The notes below the pieces were generated by a model. The model was not told where the DNA came from. It worked only from the letters and a program-made list of their open reading frames with translations, and did not search any database. Source: Sva-07 sp964651825 (lineage in GTDB: Bacteria; Actinomycetota; Acidimicrobiia; Acidimicrobiales; Ilumatobacteraceae). From it: a stretch of DNA of 35,202 bases. The translations under genes were made by a program, and so were the position numbers. Location: NCBI GenBank assembly GCA_964651825.1, contig CAZYWK010000035.1, forward strand, positions 1 through 35,202. The letters run 5' to 3'. Numbering within the stretch: the first letter of the stretch is position 1; each line of letters opens with the position of its first letter. Shown here piece after piece: positions 1 through 7,485 of this stretch.

Positions 1-17
1 TGAGGTGCTGGATTCCG

Positions 18-1436
18 TCAGTTACGGAGCCGGAGGCTGAGGGTCTTGCCGGACGGCTCGATCGCGACGTATCGAGAGATTTCCTCGTCCGCTGTGTAGG
101 TGCAGGTCCAGACCATCAGCGATCCGACCCTGGACGCTCGCGAGTCGCACGGTCTCGTCGCCCCGGCGTCGTCGACCAGTTCGATCGTGAACCCGAGCGA
201 TGCATCCACCGCGACGATCGTGACGCCGAGTGAATCGGCCTCGGTCGGCTGCGGGTAGGTGTTGAGATCGAGGACGCCCGTCGAATCCGTCACCGCCGTG
301 CACACGCTCCCAGTGGCGGCTGCGTCCAGATCGAGGTCGGTGATACGCAGACAAGCCGACGCCCCATCGTTGGTGAAGGACACTGCCTTCGATCCAGCGA
401 CCCCAAGTTCGGTGTTCTGCACGGGCAGGTCGCCCAACCGAAGGGGCGGTAGCGCCGCTGACCACGGGTCGGGATGCGTGAAGTCCGGGGGAACCGCCCG
501 ATGTTGCCGGGCGCGCGCCAGCAGATCCGCGAGATCATCGCGCCGCGCCGCGAGAGCTTCCTGGTGCTCGCTGATCCACGCCGGCGCGTACTGCTCCATC
601 AGCTCCGCCGAGATCTCGCCGAGTAGGTCGTATTCGGCCCGGCAGACATCCGCGCTTGCACGCAGATCATCGACATCTTGGGGGTCCAGACCGTTTGCGA
701 CCAGGCAGTCGTCGACAGCTTGGCGAGCGGCGACCGCGGAAGGATCCGGTGAAGCGGTGATGCGTTCGGTGAGGTCGTCGAACTGCTCCTGGAACGACGG
801 CAACAGGTTCACGCGGACGTTGGCCTGTTCGTCACAACCGCCGTCCCCACGAAGTGCAGCTTCGAACGCCGGGTCGCCGTACGGAACACCGCCGCTCACC
901 GGCTGCGGGACGGCGTACTCGAACCCTGCCGCCAGCATGCAGTCCGCCACCGCCTGGTCGGTCACCAGGCGCGACCACTCGGTCGCGTCGAGCGGCTCTT
1001 TCGGCACGCCCAGGAAGCGTTGGATCGGATCCCGCTGGTCATCGTCGCCGATCTTCGGCGGCACGGAAACCAACGAGGGTCCGGCGGGCAGCGAGCTGAC
1101 CGGTGTCGACGTTGCGGCAGTCGAGACTGCGGTGGCAGCCGGCGTCGTCGGAGCCGCCACCGGTTCGGAGTCGACTGGTTGCAGCCGAACAGCGGTCGGA
1201 CGGGTCACCGCGATCAGCGAACCCACCAGGAGCATCAAACCGGCTGCGACCGCCGCAACGAGGGCGGTGCTACGAACTCGTCCTCGGCCAGGACCGGGTG
1301 GACCCGTGTCGACGAGCGGAAGCCGGTCGACCTCGCCGATGCCTCCGCTCGATTGCGGTGGCCGCAACGACACACCACCCTGCTCCTCGACCCATCCGTA
1401 GTACGCAGCGAGCTGCTCTTCAATCCTGGACTGCAT
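18..1436 (-). CDS. Single-pass membrane protein with Cys-containing exported domain, partner of adjacent sigma factor
   Basis: This 472-residue protein has a short cytoplasmic N-terminus (residues 1-55), one membrane segment (about 57-78, rich in A, V and L), a Thr/Pro/Ser-rich linker to about residue 125 and an exported part. The exported part holds paired Cys motifs (a CMLAAGF stretch, then CDEQ, CLVANG and a later CRAEY), and its C-terminal 130 residues look like a beta-sandwich with further Cys pairs. An ATG with a strong ribosome site (GGAGGTGA, 1443-1450) starts it. It overlaps the upstream sigma gene by 17 bases, so the two are translationally coupled. By position and topology I infer an anti-sigma or sensor role; no zinc-binding anti-sigma domain is visible. 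The paired-Cys region recurs in the broken copy at 4.6-5.4 kb. No named family is recognised. Confidence 0.8.
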   Translation of the reverse strand: MQSRIEEQLAAYYGWVEEQGGVSLRPPQSSGGIGEVDRLPLVDTGPPGPGRGRVRSTALVAAVAAGLMLLVGSLIAVTRPTAVRLQPVDSEPVAAPTTPAATAVSTAATSTPVSSLPAGPSLVSVPPKIGDDDQRDPIQRFLGVPKEPLDATEWSRLVTDQAVADCMLAAGFEYAVPQPVSGGVPYGDPAFEAALRGDGGCDEQANVRVNLLPSFQEQFDDLTERITASPDPSAVAARQAVDDCLVANGLDPQDVDDLRASADVCRAEYDLLGEISAELMEQYAPAWISEHQEALAARRDDLADLLARARQHRAVPPDFTHPDPWSAALPPLRLGDLPVQNTELGVAGSKAVSFTNDGASACLRITDLDLDAAATGSVCTAVTDSTGVLDLNTYPQPTEADSLGVTIVAVDASLGFTIELVDDAGATRPCDSRASRVGSLMVWTCTYTADEEISRYVAIEPSGKTLSLRLRN

Positions 1437-1875
1437 GACTGTTCACCTCCAACGCTTCACGAAGACTCGCCAACGCCCGCGACACATGGCTGCGCACGGT
1501 CGAGACGTTGACATCCAACAACTCGGCGATCTCGGTCGGCCCCCACCCGAAGCCGTGCACCATCACCACGCACACCCGCTGCGACTCCGACAACTGCTGC
1601 AAGGCCGGCAAGAGACCTGGCTCGAACTCCGGGACGTCGATCGGTGACGGCGGTGGTACCAGAGGTGGAACCCGGCGACCGCGCCGCGCTGCACTCTGGC
1701 CGACCCGGTACAGGTAGCCGGACGGGTTCGTCATCGTCGACAGCCGATCCCAATGCTCCCAGGCATACGCCAACGCCTCGGCCGCTGCATCCAGCCCGAC
1801 ATCTGAGCCATACGCCGCGACGAGTCCAGCCCTCAGCCGCGGAGCTGCCGCCGCGACATAGGCATCGAACGTCAT
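1420..1875 (-). CDS. Small ECF-like RNA polymerase sigma factor
   Basis: A 151-residue sigma-70-family factor. Residues 10-65 resemble region 2 (AYAWEHWDRL, then GYLYRVGQSAARR), and residues 85-140 are a region 4 helix-turn-helix (LSESQRVCVVMVHGFG, then EIAELLDVNVSTVRSHVSRA). Region 2 is short and diverged, with the acidic helix reduced. I chose the ATG at 1875; another in-frame ATG at 1890 adds five unlikely residues. Its stop lies inside the next gene, the membrane protein, so the pair forms one operon, the usual layout for an ECF sigma and its membrane-bound control protein. It is clearly paralogous to the sigma fragment at 4098-4346 and less so to the factor at 3453-3941. Target promoters are unknown. 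Confidence 0.85.
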   Translation of the reverse strand: MTFDAYVAAAAPRLRAGLVAAYGSDVGLDAAAEALAYAWEHWDRLSTMTNPSGYLYRVGQSAARRGRRVPPLVPPPSPIDVPEFEPGLLPALQQLSESQRVCVVMVHGFGWGPTEIAELLDVNVSTVRSHVSRALASLREALEVNSHAVQD

Positions 1876-1910
1876 AACCAAGTAGAGCATCGAGCGCCCG
1901 CCAAAGGTGA

Positions 1911-1957
1911 CGCGAGAGTTCCGACGAGCGGCGTACCCGGCTGAACTACGGCGCGCC
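1911..1957 (-). other. tRNA 5'-half-like sequence, possible tRNA remnant
   Basis: Read on the minus strand, this stretch begins like a tRNA: a GC-rich seven-base acceptor-like start, then GTAGTTCAGCCGGGTA, which matches the usual 8-9 and D-arm sequence. After that the D-stem partner, anticodon arm and T-arm cannot be folded convincingly, and no GGTTCGA-like T-loop follows. It sits between two sigma operons. It may be a truncated tRNA left by integration or deletion, or a chance match. Confidence 0.3.
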
Positions 1958-1974
1958 GTCAGCAGGCCGGAGAC

Positions 1975-3456
1975 TCAGCACTGCGAGAGCGGGGCGCAGC
2001 CGTCGCCTGCGTTGTACAGGTTGGCGCGTTCGATCCACTCGTTGTAGGCCTGCTGGTACTCGGCCTGGTTGGGGAGCTCGATCGGCGGCGCGGCCGGCTG
2101 GCACTGGCCGCCGGCGAGCGAGAGGTCGTTGCACAGCGTCGCTCGGCTGATCTGCCAGACGCGGCCGTTGAACGTCGCCTGTCCGAACCGCGGCCCGAAG
2201 GTGCCCGTGGTGGCGGTGATCGAGTACCGGAACCACGCCTCGTCGGGTGCGGTGAACACCACCTCGTCGATCGCGTACGACGCGCTCCCGACCGCCTCGC
2301 TGTACTGGCCACCCCGCGCCTTGGCGACCGCGTCGGCGATGCCGGTGTTGTCGTCGAGCAGGTCACCGGGCTTCTCGTCCGCGGTCAGCGATTGATCGAC
2401 CAGGAGCGCGTGCCGCTCGCGGATCTGCTTCTCGGCCGAGCGGGGGTCGGCTGGTTGCTCGCCGGCAGCCGGGAGGGCTGGCACCGGCGGTTCGCCGGGG
2501 CTGCACGGGTCGTCGGCGGCGGGTCCCGCCGTCGAGTACGCGTATTCGACCGGCACCGGTTCGGAACGCTGGCCGCCGGCGGTCACCGTGCTCACGGTCG
2601 GAGCGGACTCCCAGGTCACGGCGACCATCGCCACGCCGTTGACGGCATCGGCTCGGTCCAGCTCGACGCCATCAGCATCCGAGACGATCAGCTGTTGGAC
2701 GTCGGGCGCGACGCGGAACAGCAGGTGCTGTCCCGGGTCGGTCGTCTGGTCGTCGACGGCTGGCGACATCGAAGCGACGACGTAGGGATGTGACGCGTCG
2801 AGATCGTCGAACCAGCGGCCGACCACCCAGGCCGACCCCCACCAGCCCACTCGTGCGGGCACGCCGATGAACAACGCGCGATCGCCGAGGCACTCCTCCG
2901 CGGAGCCGGTCGGGGCACGCCACTCGATGCCGAACACCGACGAATACGGCTCCTCGCTCACCCGGGCGACGAACACGTCGCCGTTGGGCAGCGTTCGTTG
3001 GTAGATCTCGGTCGATCCCACGAGGTACTGGTCGGCGCGATCGGTGCCCGGAACCATCACGTCCGCTGTGGTCGCAGGCACCTCGCCGGTGACGGGCGGC
3101 TCGGTGATCGGTATCTCGACGACAGAGCCTGGAACCGCTGCGGGCAACGTCGGCGTCGGCGCGGATGTGGCGACCGGTTCGGTGCCGTCGGTCGCAGCCT
3201 GATCGGTGTCGCCGGTTCCGTCGGGGCCGGTCTCGGTAGCCGCGGACCGGGCGTCTTCCGAGCCGTCGCGTGTCGTGAGCAGCGCCAGTGACCCGACGGC
3301 CAACACGACGAGCGCGGCCACGCTGCCCATCAGCATCGCCTGGCGTCGCCTCCCGGCACGGCCGGCGCGGGCCTCGACATCGGCGAGGTCGGGGTCGGCC
3401 ACCACACCGTCGACCGACGACTTCATCCGCTTGGCCAGTTCGTCTTCGAAGCTCAT
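1975..3456 (-). CDS. Membrane-anchored protein with NTF2-like C-terminal domain, partner of adjacent sigma factor
   Basis: A 493-residue protein: cytoplasmic N-terminus with a charged helix (residues 1-38), one membrane segment (about 41-61), a Thr/Gly/Asp linker to about 130 and a large exported part. The C-terminal 130 residues (GQYSEAVGSASYAIDEVVF onward, then a WQISRATLC stretch) look like an NTF2/SnoaL-like fold of the kind seen in many exported actinobacterial proteins. Two Cys near the end could form a disulfide. The ATG at 3456 overlaps the stop of the upstream sigma gene as ATGA and has a GGAGGG ribosome site. The open frame continues far upstream to 4557, but that part is antisense to the next sigma gene and is rejected. 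Inferred role: anti-sigma factor or sensor for its partner. Confidence 0.8.
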   Translation of the reverse strand: MSFEDELAKRMKSSVDGVVADPDLADVEARAGRAGRRRQAMLMGSVAALVVLAVGSLALLTTRDGSEDARSAATETGPDGTGDTDQAATDGTEPVATSAPTPTLPAAVPGSVVEIPITEPPVTGEVPATTADVMVPGTDRADQYLVGSTEIYQRTLPNGDVFVARVSEEPYSSVFGIEWRAPTGSAEECLGDRALFIGVPARVGWWGSAWVVGRWFDDLDASHPYVVASMSPAVDDQTTDPGQHLLFRVAPDVQQLIVSDADGVELDRADAVNGVAMVAVTWESAPTVSTVTAGGQRSEPVPVEYAYSTAGPAADDPCSPGEPPVPALPAAGEQPADPRSAEKQIRERHALLVDQSLTADEKPGDLLDDNTGIADAVAKARGGQYSEAVGSASYAIDEVVFTAPDEAWFRYSITATTGTFGPRFGQATFNGRVWQISRATLCNDLSLAGGQCQPAAPPIELPNQAEYQQAYNEWIERANLYNAGDGCAPLSQC

Positions 3457-3941
3457 GACGTTCCCTCCGTGGTCGACAGTTCTCGTCGCATGGCCTGTAA
3501 GCCACGCGAGATCAGCGGGCCGACCGTGCCGGGCCGGCATCGCAGGATCTCCGCGATCTCGGCCTCGGTGCGACCCTCGTAGAAGCGCAGCACGAGTGCG
3601 GCGCGTTGGCGGTGCGGGAGCCGGCCGAGCACGTCGTGCAACTCGGTGAACTCGGCGTCGATCGACGTCTCGACGTTCGACGCCCTCCCCCGGCGCCTGC
3701 TCTCCCAGCGGGCGTGGCTGCGGCACCCGTTGACGACGCTCCGGCGCACGTAGGCCACGGGCTGGTCCACGGTCGCCCACCGGAGATGGAGCGCGACGAA
3801 CGCGTCCTGCACGATGTCGCGGGCGACTTCGACGCGGCCGCACATGAGCGTCGCCAGCCGCACCAACGGGAGGAACTGGTCGGCGTACACGTTCTCGAAC
3901 ACCGGCGCAGGGACGACATCGAACACCGGGCGACCCGCCAT
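3453..3941 (-). CDS. SigE-type ECF RNA polymerase sigma factor
   Basis: A 162-residue ECF sigma factor. Region 2 is clear (FLPLVRLATLMCGRVEVARD, with DIVQDAFVALHLRW) and region 4 follows (LPHRQRAALVLRFYEGRTEA, with EIAEILRCRPGTVGPLISRG). It fits the short SigE-like ECF group of actinobacteria. I chose the ATG at 3941 because a GAGG motif lies five bases before it; ATGs at 3977, 3983 and 4010 remain possible and would add residues of unlikely composition. Its stop overlaps the start of the membrane partner (ATGA). It is divergent from the sigma fragment starting at 4098, leaving about 155 bases for promoters. Confidence 0.85.
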   Translation of the reverse strand: MAGRPVFDVVPAPVFENVYADQFLPLVRLATLMCGRVEVARDIVQDAFVALHLRWATVDQPVAYVRRSVVNGCRSHARWESRRRGRASNVETSIDAEFTELHDVLGRLPHRQRAALVLRFYEGRTEAEIAEILRCRPGTVGPLISRGLQAMRRELSTTEGTS

Positions 3942-4097
3942 CTCGACCTCGCCCTCGACCCGCTCTGCCACCACCATCACCATAGAGACGCCCGAGACCC
4001 CCGGATTCATGCATCCAAGTCCAGTGGCGACGACCGGCGGGCTGACTGATTTGGCGTCGCTGTCGCGATTCGGGTCGTGTGGAGGGTCTTGCGGTTG

Positions 4098-4346
4098 ATG
4101 GCAGTGGATGATCAGGCGGTGCCCGGGCGCGACGAGTTCGCTCGTTTCGTGGGCGACGTCGAGCCTCGGCTGTTGCAGGCGCTGATGGCGATGTACGGCC
4201 CCGTCGACGGTCGGGCGGCGACGGTGGACGCCTTGAGTTGGTCGTGGGAGCACTGGGACCAGTTACAGGGCATCGACAACAAGGCGGCGTATCTGTTCCG
4301 TGTCGGCCAGTCGGCGACGCGCCGTTATTCGGTTCGCCCGCTTTGA
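4098..4346 (+). pseudogene. Sigma factor N-terminal fragment, truncated at a deletion junction
   Basis: The 82 codons match the first half of the sigma factor at 1420-1875: SWSWEHWDQL and AYLFRVGQSATRR against AYAWEHWDRL and GYLYRVGQSAARR. The match holds up to the final RPL, then a TGA at 4344-4346 ends it. The whole region 4 DNA-binding domain is absent, so it cannot act as a normal sigma factor. A GGAGGG motif (4081-4086) lies 11 bases before the ATG. Immediately after the junction near 4340, coding resumes in another frame with an unrelated protein, which points to a deletion (real or from assembly) joining two genes. Confidence 0.75.
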
Positions 4347-5379
4347 AGGTCGGCGACTTGGTCGCTACTGCCGGCGGCTTCGACAGCCTTGCCCCGGCCG
4401 ATATCCCGATCGGGCGCATCATCGCCCGAATGAGTTCGGACGGAGCTGGCGTGCAACCTGACGTGTTCGACGTCGAAGCGCACGTGGAATCGGTGCCCGA
4501 CGGCTCCGTCACCGTTCTGCTGTACGTCCCGTCGCCCGAACCTGGCACCGAGATCACCGCGACGAACTACATCCGCGGCAAGCCGATCTTCCCGATCGAC
4601 CTGCTCGAGATCCCGCCTGACTACTACACCGCTCTCGACGAAGCAGTAGAGGTGCTCACACGGGAGTGCATGACGGCCCAGGGCTTCTCCTACCTGACCA
4701 ATCCGGGCTCAGCCACCCTGGCGCTCGCGCCCGCGGTCCGCGACGCCGAGTACCGACGGCGGTATGGGTTCGGCCAGCCGCCCCTGCCCGCCGAACCCGA
4801 CCGGGTCGAGTTCATGGCGCAGCTCGACGACCCCGCGTGGTTGGCCGCCTGGCAGGGCACCGACCACGCGGGCGACGGTTGCAGCGGCGAGGCGATGATG
4901 ACGGTCCACCCTCCCGAGGGCGTGCGCGGGCCGGCCATCGAGGGCTACGGCCGAGCAGTCAACGACTGGCGAGGCAACGTGCTCGGGACCCGGCAGGTGG
5001 TCGTCGAGTTCGCTCCGCCGTTCGCCGCTGAGGCGACCGCAGACTGGGCGGAGTGCATGACTGCGCTCGGCTACTCGACCACATCACCGAGCGAGTTCGC
5101 CACCACGACNNNNNNNNNNNNNNNNNNNNNNNNNNNNNNNNNNNNNNNNNNNNNNNNNNNNNNNNNNNNNNNNNNNNNNNNNNNNNNNNNNNNNNNNNNN
5201 NNNNNNNNNACGACTGGGCCTGCCAGGAATCCACCGACTACGTCGATCGCGTCTTCGGCTATCTCCAACAGTCGACCGAGCAGTTCGCTGTCGCCAACGC
5301 CGACCTGCTGGCCGCCGCCAACGCCGAGTACGCGGCCGACCTCGACCGAGCACGCCAACTCATCGACCAGCACTCGTGA
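4343..5379 (+). pseudogene. Chimeric reading frame: MreC-like segment plus Cys-motif exported domain, split by an N gap
   Basis: Coding starts abruptly at the sigma junction. The first 65 residues (KVGDLVATAGG, then SLAPADIPIGRI and VTVLLYVPSP) resemble the C-terminal beta domain of MreC. From about 4635 the protein changes character and matches the exported domain of the 472-residue membrane protein: ECMTAQGFSY, later AECMTALGYS, and after the gap a DWACQES helix with a coiled-coil-like tail ending at 5379. No membrane segment or natural start is present; the first ATG in frame is at 4430. The frame before the gap does not match the frame after it, so the true gap length is not 100 (or not a multiple matching it). 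The MreC assignment is inference from sequence feel alone. Confidence 0.5.
5110..5209. other. Scaffold gap of exactly 100 N
   Basis: One hundred N bases, the conventional placeholder for a gap of unknown length. It lies inside the Cys-motif domain. The protein frame differs on its two sides, which shows that the placeholder length is not the real distance. Confidence 0.99.
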
Positions 5380-5453
5380 GAACAGAGTGATGTGTGACGA
5401 AGCGGTCGCCGCCACGGTGTTCGACGCAGCATTGCCCGACGGTGTCGTCGCCC

Positions 5454-5776
5454 GCACGCAGAGCGCGCGTTGAAGAACGACACGACCACGAACTGCTCGC
5501 CGGCCGGGACGACGTAGCCGACACTTGGATCACACGACGCCAGCGTGACGTCGACATCGAAGTCCTCGTGTGCGCCGGGGTCGAGTGCGATCCCGATGCC
5601 GACATCGGCCACTCCTCGCGTGTCTGACGTCCGGGGTGCACCACGCGAATCGGTGATGACGGCGGCGGGGTCTCCTGAGTCGAACCGGATCGGCTGATCA
5701 CCGGTGTTCGGCGGATCTTTCGCTCCTCGTCATCGTGGACGTTGTGACGCGCCGGGTGCGCCGCGTTCGGCACCAT
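5454..5776 (-). pseudogene. Remnant of an exported or membrane protein gene with frame changes
   Basis: An ATG at 5776 overlaps the stop of the 83-residue membrane protein gene as TGATG and opens with about 19 plausible residues (MVPNAAHPARHNV, then an acidic stretch). The plausible protein then continues in a different frame from about 5723: PPNTGDQPIRFDSGDP, followed by ALDPGAHEDFDVDVTLASCD and VVPAGEQFVVVSFFN, which look like a beta-sandwich C-terminal domain of an exported protein. No single frame covers both parts and no membrane segment remains, so I read it as a gene with an internal deletion and frameshift. Between 5380 and 5454 I see nothing convincing. Family not recognised. Confidence 0.45.
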
Positions 5777-6027
5777 CATCTCGTGACGACCTTCGGCGGA
5801 GTGGGATTGGACCGACGCCAGACGGCTGTGGCCGCGAGCGTGCCGCCCAGCCACAAGAAGCAGCCGGCACCCACGACTGTGAGCCATGCACCAAGACCGT
5901 CGCGCCAGAACGCCACCAGCAGGAGACAACCCGCCGCGAACAAGTAGGCGGCTGCGCCCCGCGCCATTCGACGACTGGTAGACGGTCGATTCCACGCTCG
6001 CGCGAACCAGGGGAGGCGCTCCGGCAC
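5776..6027 (-). CDS. Small membrane protein, two predicted transmembrane segments
   Basis: An 83-residue protein with a basic N-terminus (several Arg in the first 20 residues) and two hydrophobic stretches, about residues 24-41 (GAAAYLFAAGCLLLVAF) and 46-68 (AWLTVVGAGCFLWLGGTLAA), ending in a basic tail. A GTG at 6027 is the only start in the open frame; the hexamer CAGAAT sits exactly six bases before it, as at other genes in this window. The stop overlaps the ATG of the downstream remnant. Function unknown; such proteins often belong with a neighbour, but the neighbour here is broken. Confidence 0.55.
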   Translation of the reverse strand: MPERLPWFARAWNRPSTSRRMARGAAAYLFAAGCLLLVAFWRDGLGAWLTVVGAGCFLWLGGTLAATAVWRRSNPTPPKVVTR

Positions 6028-6044
6028 GGAGCCATTCTGTCACC

Positions 6045-6220
6045 TCTCGAGGAATCTCCGATCTTCCTGTCGCGCACGTCGACGCAGTTCGCATCGTGTT
6101 CGCGAACGGCGAGCAGATACAGGTCCCCACAACCGATCTCAGCGGCCAGTTCGATCAACGACTCCTCGTCGCCAGCGGCACCAGCACATCGGCATCGAGC
6201 GCGGCGACGACCAGCGGCAT
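6045..6220 (-). pseudogene. PIN-domain toxin remnant
   Basis: Three bases after the antitoxin stop an ATG (6220) opens MPLVVAALDADVLVPL, a textbook first strand and first acidic residue of a PIN-domain ribonuclease. The frame then stops at 6155 after 21 codons. A different frame resumes from about 6166 with DEESLIELAAEIGC and more, which resembles the C-terminal acidic-helix part of a PIN protein. The intervening 70-100 residues of a normal PIN toxin are missing. I infer an internal deletion with frameshift, so the toxin should be inactive. Confidence 0.55.
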
Positions 6221-6223
6221 CGC

Positions 6224-6643
6224 TCAGTCGTACAGCCCGAGCTCTTCGGCCTGACACGTCAACCGATCGAGGGCCCCACGACGACGCTCCCCCGCTGCTC
6301 GCCGGTACACGAGCACATCCGCGAGCGAAACCCGACGATGCGTGCCCACCAGGCGTGCCGGCAACTTGCCCGAATCGATCAATCGCACCACCGTCGGGCG
6401 CGACACACCCAGCACCGCAGCTGCCTGCTCGGTGGTGAGGTCATCAGGCGCACGCAGCACCAGCGGCCGTTCACCGTCAGCTGCCGCAGCGAGCACCTCG
6501 GCCAACGCGGCCGCGATCGGCTCGGGAAGATCGAGAACAGTCCCATCAGCGGCGCTCACCTGAGGGCGACCACCGGCGCGTTCGAGTGCCACCCGGACCC
6601 GATCGCGTTCATCGCTCGTCAACAGGCTCACGACCCACACCAT
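6224..6643 (-). CDS. Excisionase-fold (HTH_17-like) antitoxin of a PIN toxin module
   Basis: A 139-residue protein whose C-terminal half is a helix-turn-helix of the excisionase/MerR-like type (LTTEQAAAVLGVSRPTVVRL, then a wing with LVGTHRRVSLADVL). The N-terminal 60 residues are helical. In actinobacteria this protein type commonly precedes a PIN-domain toxin gene, exactly the layout here, although the toxin is broken. The ATG at 6643 is preferred; an upstream ATG at 6676 adds a hydrophobic run translated from an A/T-rich patch that is more likely promoter DNA. A GTG at 6631 is a third option. The intact antitoxin beside a dead toxin fits the usual order of decay. Confidence 0.75.
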   Translation of the reverse strand: MVWVVSLLTSDERDRVRVALERAGGRPQVSAADGTVLDLPEPIAAALAEVLAAAADGERPLVLRAPDDLTTEQAAAVLGVSRPTVVRLIDSGKLPARLVGTHRRVSLADVLVYRRAAGERRRGALDRLTCQAEELGLYD

Positions 6644-6773
6644 ACTCACAAACGAAAAAAACGAACAGAGGAGCAATTGACGCGCGCGTCGTTGGACGCC
6701 AAGGGCGACGCTCGGCTTCGCGGGCAGGGTTCAACGATCGTCAGGACCCCGGCGGCACGGGGTACGGCCTGCG

Positions 6774-6779
6774 TAGTGT
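6774..6779 (+). promoter_or_regulatory. -10-like hexamer TAGTGT placed for a leaderless transcript
   Basis: TAGTGT ends exactly six bases before the ATG at 6786. This spacing would put the transcription start on the start codon. No ribosome site is visible. Confidence 0.4.
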
Positions 6780-6785
6780 TCGGCG

Positions 6786-7298
6786 ATGGCGCTCACCAAC
6801 CCTTGGCTCGCGGAGCCTTCGCCCACGCGCCGGCTCAGTCGCGACGTCCTCTCCGGCCGCATCCTGAACCTGCTCTCGACGCACAACATGTGCGTGCTGG
6901 CGACGACTGGAGACGACGGCCCACTCGCGACGCCGGTGCGCTACTTCCACCTCGGCTTCTCGATCATGTTTACCGCTTCGCCTCGCTCGCCGAAGATGCA
7001 GAACATCGCCGTCGACCCTCGTGTCTGCATCGGTGTCCACGCACCTCTGGTCGGGTTGGCCGGCAGTCGGGGTGCGCAGATCTTCGGCGAGGCCGTGGTG
7101 ATGTCAAGCGACGAGGCAGCCTTCGCCGAGCACTGGCAAGCGTTCCGATGGGAGTCCGAACAGATCGAGCAGGGCCGGTCGCCAGACGACGATCCGGGTG
7201 GCGTGGTCGTCGTCGAGGCGTCGCGCATCGTGTACACGGAACACTGGCTCCGGAAGGAAGGCTTCGCTCCCCGCCAGTTCTGGAGCGCAGTCGACTGA
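6786..7298 (+). CDS. Pyridoxamine 5'-phosphate oxidase-like FMN-binding split-barrel protein
   Basis: A 170-residue protein with the split-barrel pattern: an N-terminal helix, then NLLSTHNMCVLATTGDDGPL, ATPVRYFHLG, SPRSPKMQNIAVDPRVCIGV and a closing GEAVVMSS. This is the layout of PPOX/F420- or FMN-dependent reductases, which act on small molecules with a flavin-type cofactor in the cytoplasm. The substrate cannot be told. The C-terminal 40 residues (VVVVEASRIVYTEHW) form the usual last strand. It stands alone with no operon partner. Confidence 0.8.
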   Translation: MALTNPWLAEPSPTRRLSRDVLSGRILNLLSTHNMCVLATTGDDGPLATPVRYFHLGFSIMFTASPRSPKMQNIAVDPRVCIGVHAPLVGLAGSRGAQIFGEAVVMSSDEAAFAEHWQAFRWESEQIEQGRSPDDDPGGVVVVEASRIVYTEHWLRKEGFAPRQFWSAVD

Positions 7299-7485
7299 GC
7301 ACCTCGCCACCCGGAACCGGCGGTACGTGATGCACTGGCCGGGACTAGCCGCACGGGGGTTATGGGACTTGCGGCTTGAGCCGAAGCCGGGTGGTCCCCG
7401 AGGCGCCGCGAAGCTGGTTCTGCGCGGTGAAGTGTGCGGCGTCGTTCCACGTTGCCCCGCAAGACACGGACGACGGTCATCGGTG

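Noticed and set aside
3457..4557. Long open extension upstream of the 493-residue membrane protein
   Set aside because: It runs antisense or out of frame through the sigma gene and the sigma fragment; the ATG at 3456 with its ribosome site and ATGA overlap is the natural start.
7299..7485. Possible small gene between the split-barrel and VOC genes
   Set aside because: No frame has convincing composition, start or similarity.
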